Shown: positions 5,634-7,456 of the stretch, one piece after another
Layout of the letters: each line of letters starts with the position of its first letter
Position numbering within the stretch: the stretch's first letter is position 1
DNA from: Halanaerobiaceae bacterium
GTDB taxonomy: Bacteria > Bacillota > Halanaerobiia > Halanaerobiales > DTU029
DNA length: 7,456 nt
Assembly (NCBI GenBank): GCA_012521855.1
Contig: JAAYLO010000010.1
Coordinates: forward strand, 1-7,456
Direction of reading: 5' to 3'
Notes under the pieces: generated by a model
Databases searched by the model: none
Told to the model about the DNA's origin: nothing
What the model saw: the letters and a program-made list of their open reading frames with translations, nothing else
Position numbers and translations under genes: made by a program

Positions 5634-7250
5634 TTATGCAGGAACTGTTTTATGTCTCTTGAACAGTTTCTTAACATTACTTGCTGCCACCTTGAATCCA
5701 AACCATATCTTTGATCGTACCAATCCTCTGATTGGCATTCGATCAACATTGTAACACCGTCTAAAGACAGAGGGAAGGCCCTCGACTCCAGCTCGTTGGT
5801 TGGCAAGCTGTGTATATTCTTTAGTATCCATCTTTTCGCGGATGGTATCTGACATATAACGTTTTTTGCTAAACCTTACTGTATTAATTTGCTTTTGAAC
5901 TTTAATCCGACACAGTTCTATACATTCACATTCAGCACAGATGTCTTTAGAAAATTTAGCTGTATATATTTCTTTTTCTTCATCATAATTAGTACTGACA
6001 GGTTCATGACCCTTAAAACAAGCAGAGATTACATTTTCTTTTTTATCAACAATGAAAGTAGAACCATAACTTAATTTAGAGTCATCAGGTTTTCTACCAG
6101 TAAGTTCACCAGGAATTAATTCTATTCCTTTTGAAAGGGCTTTTTTAGCAAGGTCTATTGAAAAATATGTTCCATCTATTAACATCTGTAGAATTTCATT
6201 TTGATTTTGCTCAACACTTAGCTTTTCAATCGTGTCATTACTAAATTGTTGGTCACTATAGATGTTTGGTTTAAGGTCATAAGTTTTGATGATACCATTT
6301 TCATCATCAAATTGTTCAACTAGATTTGCAGTATATCCAATATTGTCACCATATTTATATCGATAGGTTGCATCTGGATCACTTGGATTTTGAAGACTAT
6401 CTGGAGATATTTCACTGTTTTCTTTTGGTTCTATCTCGTTTGGAGTAAGATTATCAAAGTCATCATCATCATTTTTAGTCTGTTCTCCAGGCATCCGTTT
6501 AAGCATCATGAATTCTTCAGTATCAGTAATTTTAGAATTAACTTCTAAAGCAGCATCATATAGTAATTTCGACTGTTTAAGCAGGAATTCTAATTTTGAT
6601 TCTGAGCTTTTATCTCTGGTTTTGTAGATGGTTTCATTTTTATGACCCTTTTCAAGATATACTAAGCATTCTTCAGGAATTAGAGCTTTATCTATTTTGT
6701 CTAATTTCTTAATAAAGTGTGCATTGACAGTATATACAAGTTCTATTCTTGATAAGTTTCTACAGGAAGAAGCAATCATTAATGAGTCGACTCTAACTTT
6801 ATCGCCTTTTATTTCTAGAACATCAGCGATAAGTTTAGAAAGATCTTCTATTTCCTCTTGTATTAAGTCAATGCCTGTTTGTTCATAATAGTCATAATTA
6901 CGTACTCTGAAATTAGTAAACGAATTTATTGAAATTGGTGGTCTATCTTCACTGGTCAACCTTAAAGCATATTGGAATCTAGTATCAAAATAAATAGAGC
7001 CTATTAATTCTTCGTCTGATAGTTGAAAAATCTCTTTTAAGATTAAAGCACCTGGGATTACATTTACTGGTGAATTTGGTCTTGAAGGTTTATCACTATA
7101 CAACACAGAGAAACGGTCTTCATTAATGGCTGGGAAAATTACCTCTTGAAAAGGTTGAGCCCAACTTTCATATAATGTTTTTTGAAGATATTTAGGCATA
7201 TTGAAGACTGCATCATTTAAAGACATTTGTTGAAAATATTTTTTTACCAC
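5634..7250 (-). CDS. IS1182-family DDE transposase
   Basis: A 538-residue transposase at the expected family length. The N-terminal part (about 30-130) is the DUF772-like region, with PVNVIPGALILKEIFQLSDE (61-80) and DTRFQYALRL (89-98). The first catalytic Asp is D155 (KVRVDSLMIASS), the second D359 (LIDGTYFS), and the Glu is E490 (QRAGVEGLPSVFRRCY). The motif SDPDATYRYK (290-299), typical of this family, precedes the second Asp. A cysteine cluster CAECECIELC (438-447) lies before the Glu. All three catalytic residues are present and no frame break is seen, so it may be functional. It cuts and joins the IS ends. The start is GTG at 7250, supported by GAGGTGAT ending 5 bases upstream. ATG at residue 9 is a weaker alternative. 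The insertion sits upstream of the Rhs remnant in the same orientation. Confidence 0.92.
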   Translation of the reverse strand: MVKKYFQQMSLNDAVFNMPKYLQKTLYESWAQPFQEVIFPAINEDRFSVLYSDKPSRPNSPVNVIPGALILKEIFQLSDEELIGSIYFDTRFQYALRLTSEDRPPISINSFTNFRVRNYDYYEQTGIDLIQEEIEDLSKLIADVLEIKGDKVRVDSLMIASSCRNLSRIELVYTVNAHFIKKLDKIDKALIPEECLVYLEKGHKNETIYKTRDKSSESKLEFLLKQSKLLYDAALEVNSKITDTEEFMMLKRMPGEQTKNDDDDFDNLTPNEIEPKENSEISPDSLQNPSDPDATYRYKYGDNIGYTANLVEQFDDENGIIKTYDLKPNIYSDQQFSNDTIEKLSVEQNQNEILQMLIDGTYFSIDLAKKALSKGIELIPGELTGRKPDDSKLSYGSTFIVDKKENVISACFKGHEPVSTNYDEEKEIYTAKFSKDICAECECIELCRIKVQKQINTVRFSKKRYMSDTIREKMDTKEYTQLANQRAGVEGLPSVFRRCYNVDRMPIRGLVRSKIWFGFKVAASNVKKLFKRHKTVPA

Positions 7251-7286
7251 ATAAAATCACCTCAAAGTTTTGTTATTTATACCCTT

Positions 7287-7315
7287 ATTATATCACATAA
7301 TCGTTGATATATAAA
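7287..7315 (-). promoter_or_regulatory. Promoter of the IS transposase
   Basis: The minus strand shows TATAAT at 7287-7292 with an extended TG element (TGATATAAT). TTTATA at 7310-7315 is a fair -35 at 17-base spacing (four of six matches). Transcription would start near 7280, about 30 bases before the GTG. Confidence 0.6.
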
Positions 7316-7394
7316 GGATTATGGCGGTTTTTATGTGTTGGTAAATCAATAATTTTTAGTCATGAATTAGTCCATTTATATTAATTATTTGGTA

Positions 7395-7428
7395 AAAACT
7401 GTATGCTTTTTGTGGGCTAATCATATAT
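7395..7428 (-). repeat. Right terminal inverted repeat of the IS
   Basis: Reading inward on the minus strand it gives ATATATGATT, a 5-base mismatch block, ACAAAAA (7407-7413) and TTTT, mirroring the left end. The 28 bases outside it (7429-7456) are AT-rich and show nothing I can identify. Confidence 0.5.
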
Positions 7429-7456
7429 AATTTTTTATTAATTTGAAATATATACC

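Larger units (their letters stand above)
5545..7428 (-). mobile_element. IS1182-family insertion sequence, about 1.9 kb
   Basis: One transposase gene fills most of the element. The ends carry similar sequences in opposite orientation: ATATATGATT at 5545-5554 and its complement at 7419-7428, then ACAAAAA at the same offset inside both, then TTTT. Across 34 positions I count 23 matches. The length of about 1884 bases fits the family. ATATAT is its own complement, so these outer bases may be target-site duplication instead of terminal repeat, and the exact borders are uncertain by about 6 bases. The element appears complete and possibly still active. Confidence 0.7.

Noticed and set aside
5606..5806. 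Minus-strand ORF of 66 codons overlapping the transposase end
   Set aside because: It is in another frame of the transposase gene. The transposase frame carries the catalytic Glu region here, so this is a shadow and not a frameshifted extension.

Overview
The window looks like a low-GC Gram-positive chromosome, probably Clostridia or a relative. The DNA is AT-rich, Shine-Dalgarno sequences are strong (GGAGG and GAGGTGAT types), promoters carry an extended -10, and the gene families are typical of Firmicutes polymorphic-toxin and contractile-injection loci. No genus can be named from the sequence alone. Every supportable gene is on the minus strand, so the locus reads from high to low coordinates.

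Right third (about 5545-7428): a complete IS1182-family insertion sequence. It has one 538-residue DDE transposase, its own promoter, and degenerate terminal inverted repeats. Directly downstream (5012-5543) is the broken end of an Rhs/YD-repeat gene. It abuts the IS, has one nonsense codon and then a frameshift, and ends in a typical late-Rhs motif. No intact Rhs toxin is present here.

Middle (2703-4972): an apparently intact gene for a 484-residue protein with an N-terminal hydrophobic segment, an unrecognised central region and three C-terminal TPRs. A hairpin follows it. Next comes a decayed, shortened copy of its 3' half (2983-3462), then a short AT-rich spacer holding a 7-codon ORF with a good ribosome site, a small terminator-like hairpin and a promoter.

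Left part (1-2702): what looks like one transcription unit of a VgrG/gpD-like spike, a DUF4280 PAAR-like spike tip, and two tandem Imm11-like immunity proteins. The second immunity gene runs off the left edge. Together these read as a spike-plus-tip delivery module with immunity genes, next to a ruined Rhs effector. In the usual model VgrG and the PAAR-like tip carry an Rhs or other toxin, and Imm11 proteins protect the producer. No sheath, tube, baseplate or ATPase gene is visible, so the wider machine (T6SS-like, extracellular injection system or phage-like) cannot be assigned. The least explained items are the TPR protein, duplicated between effector remnant and spike genes, and the pair of immunity paralogues without a visible intact toxin.
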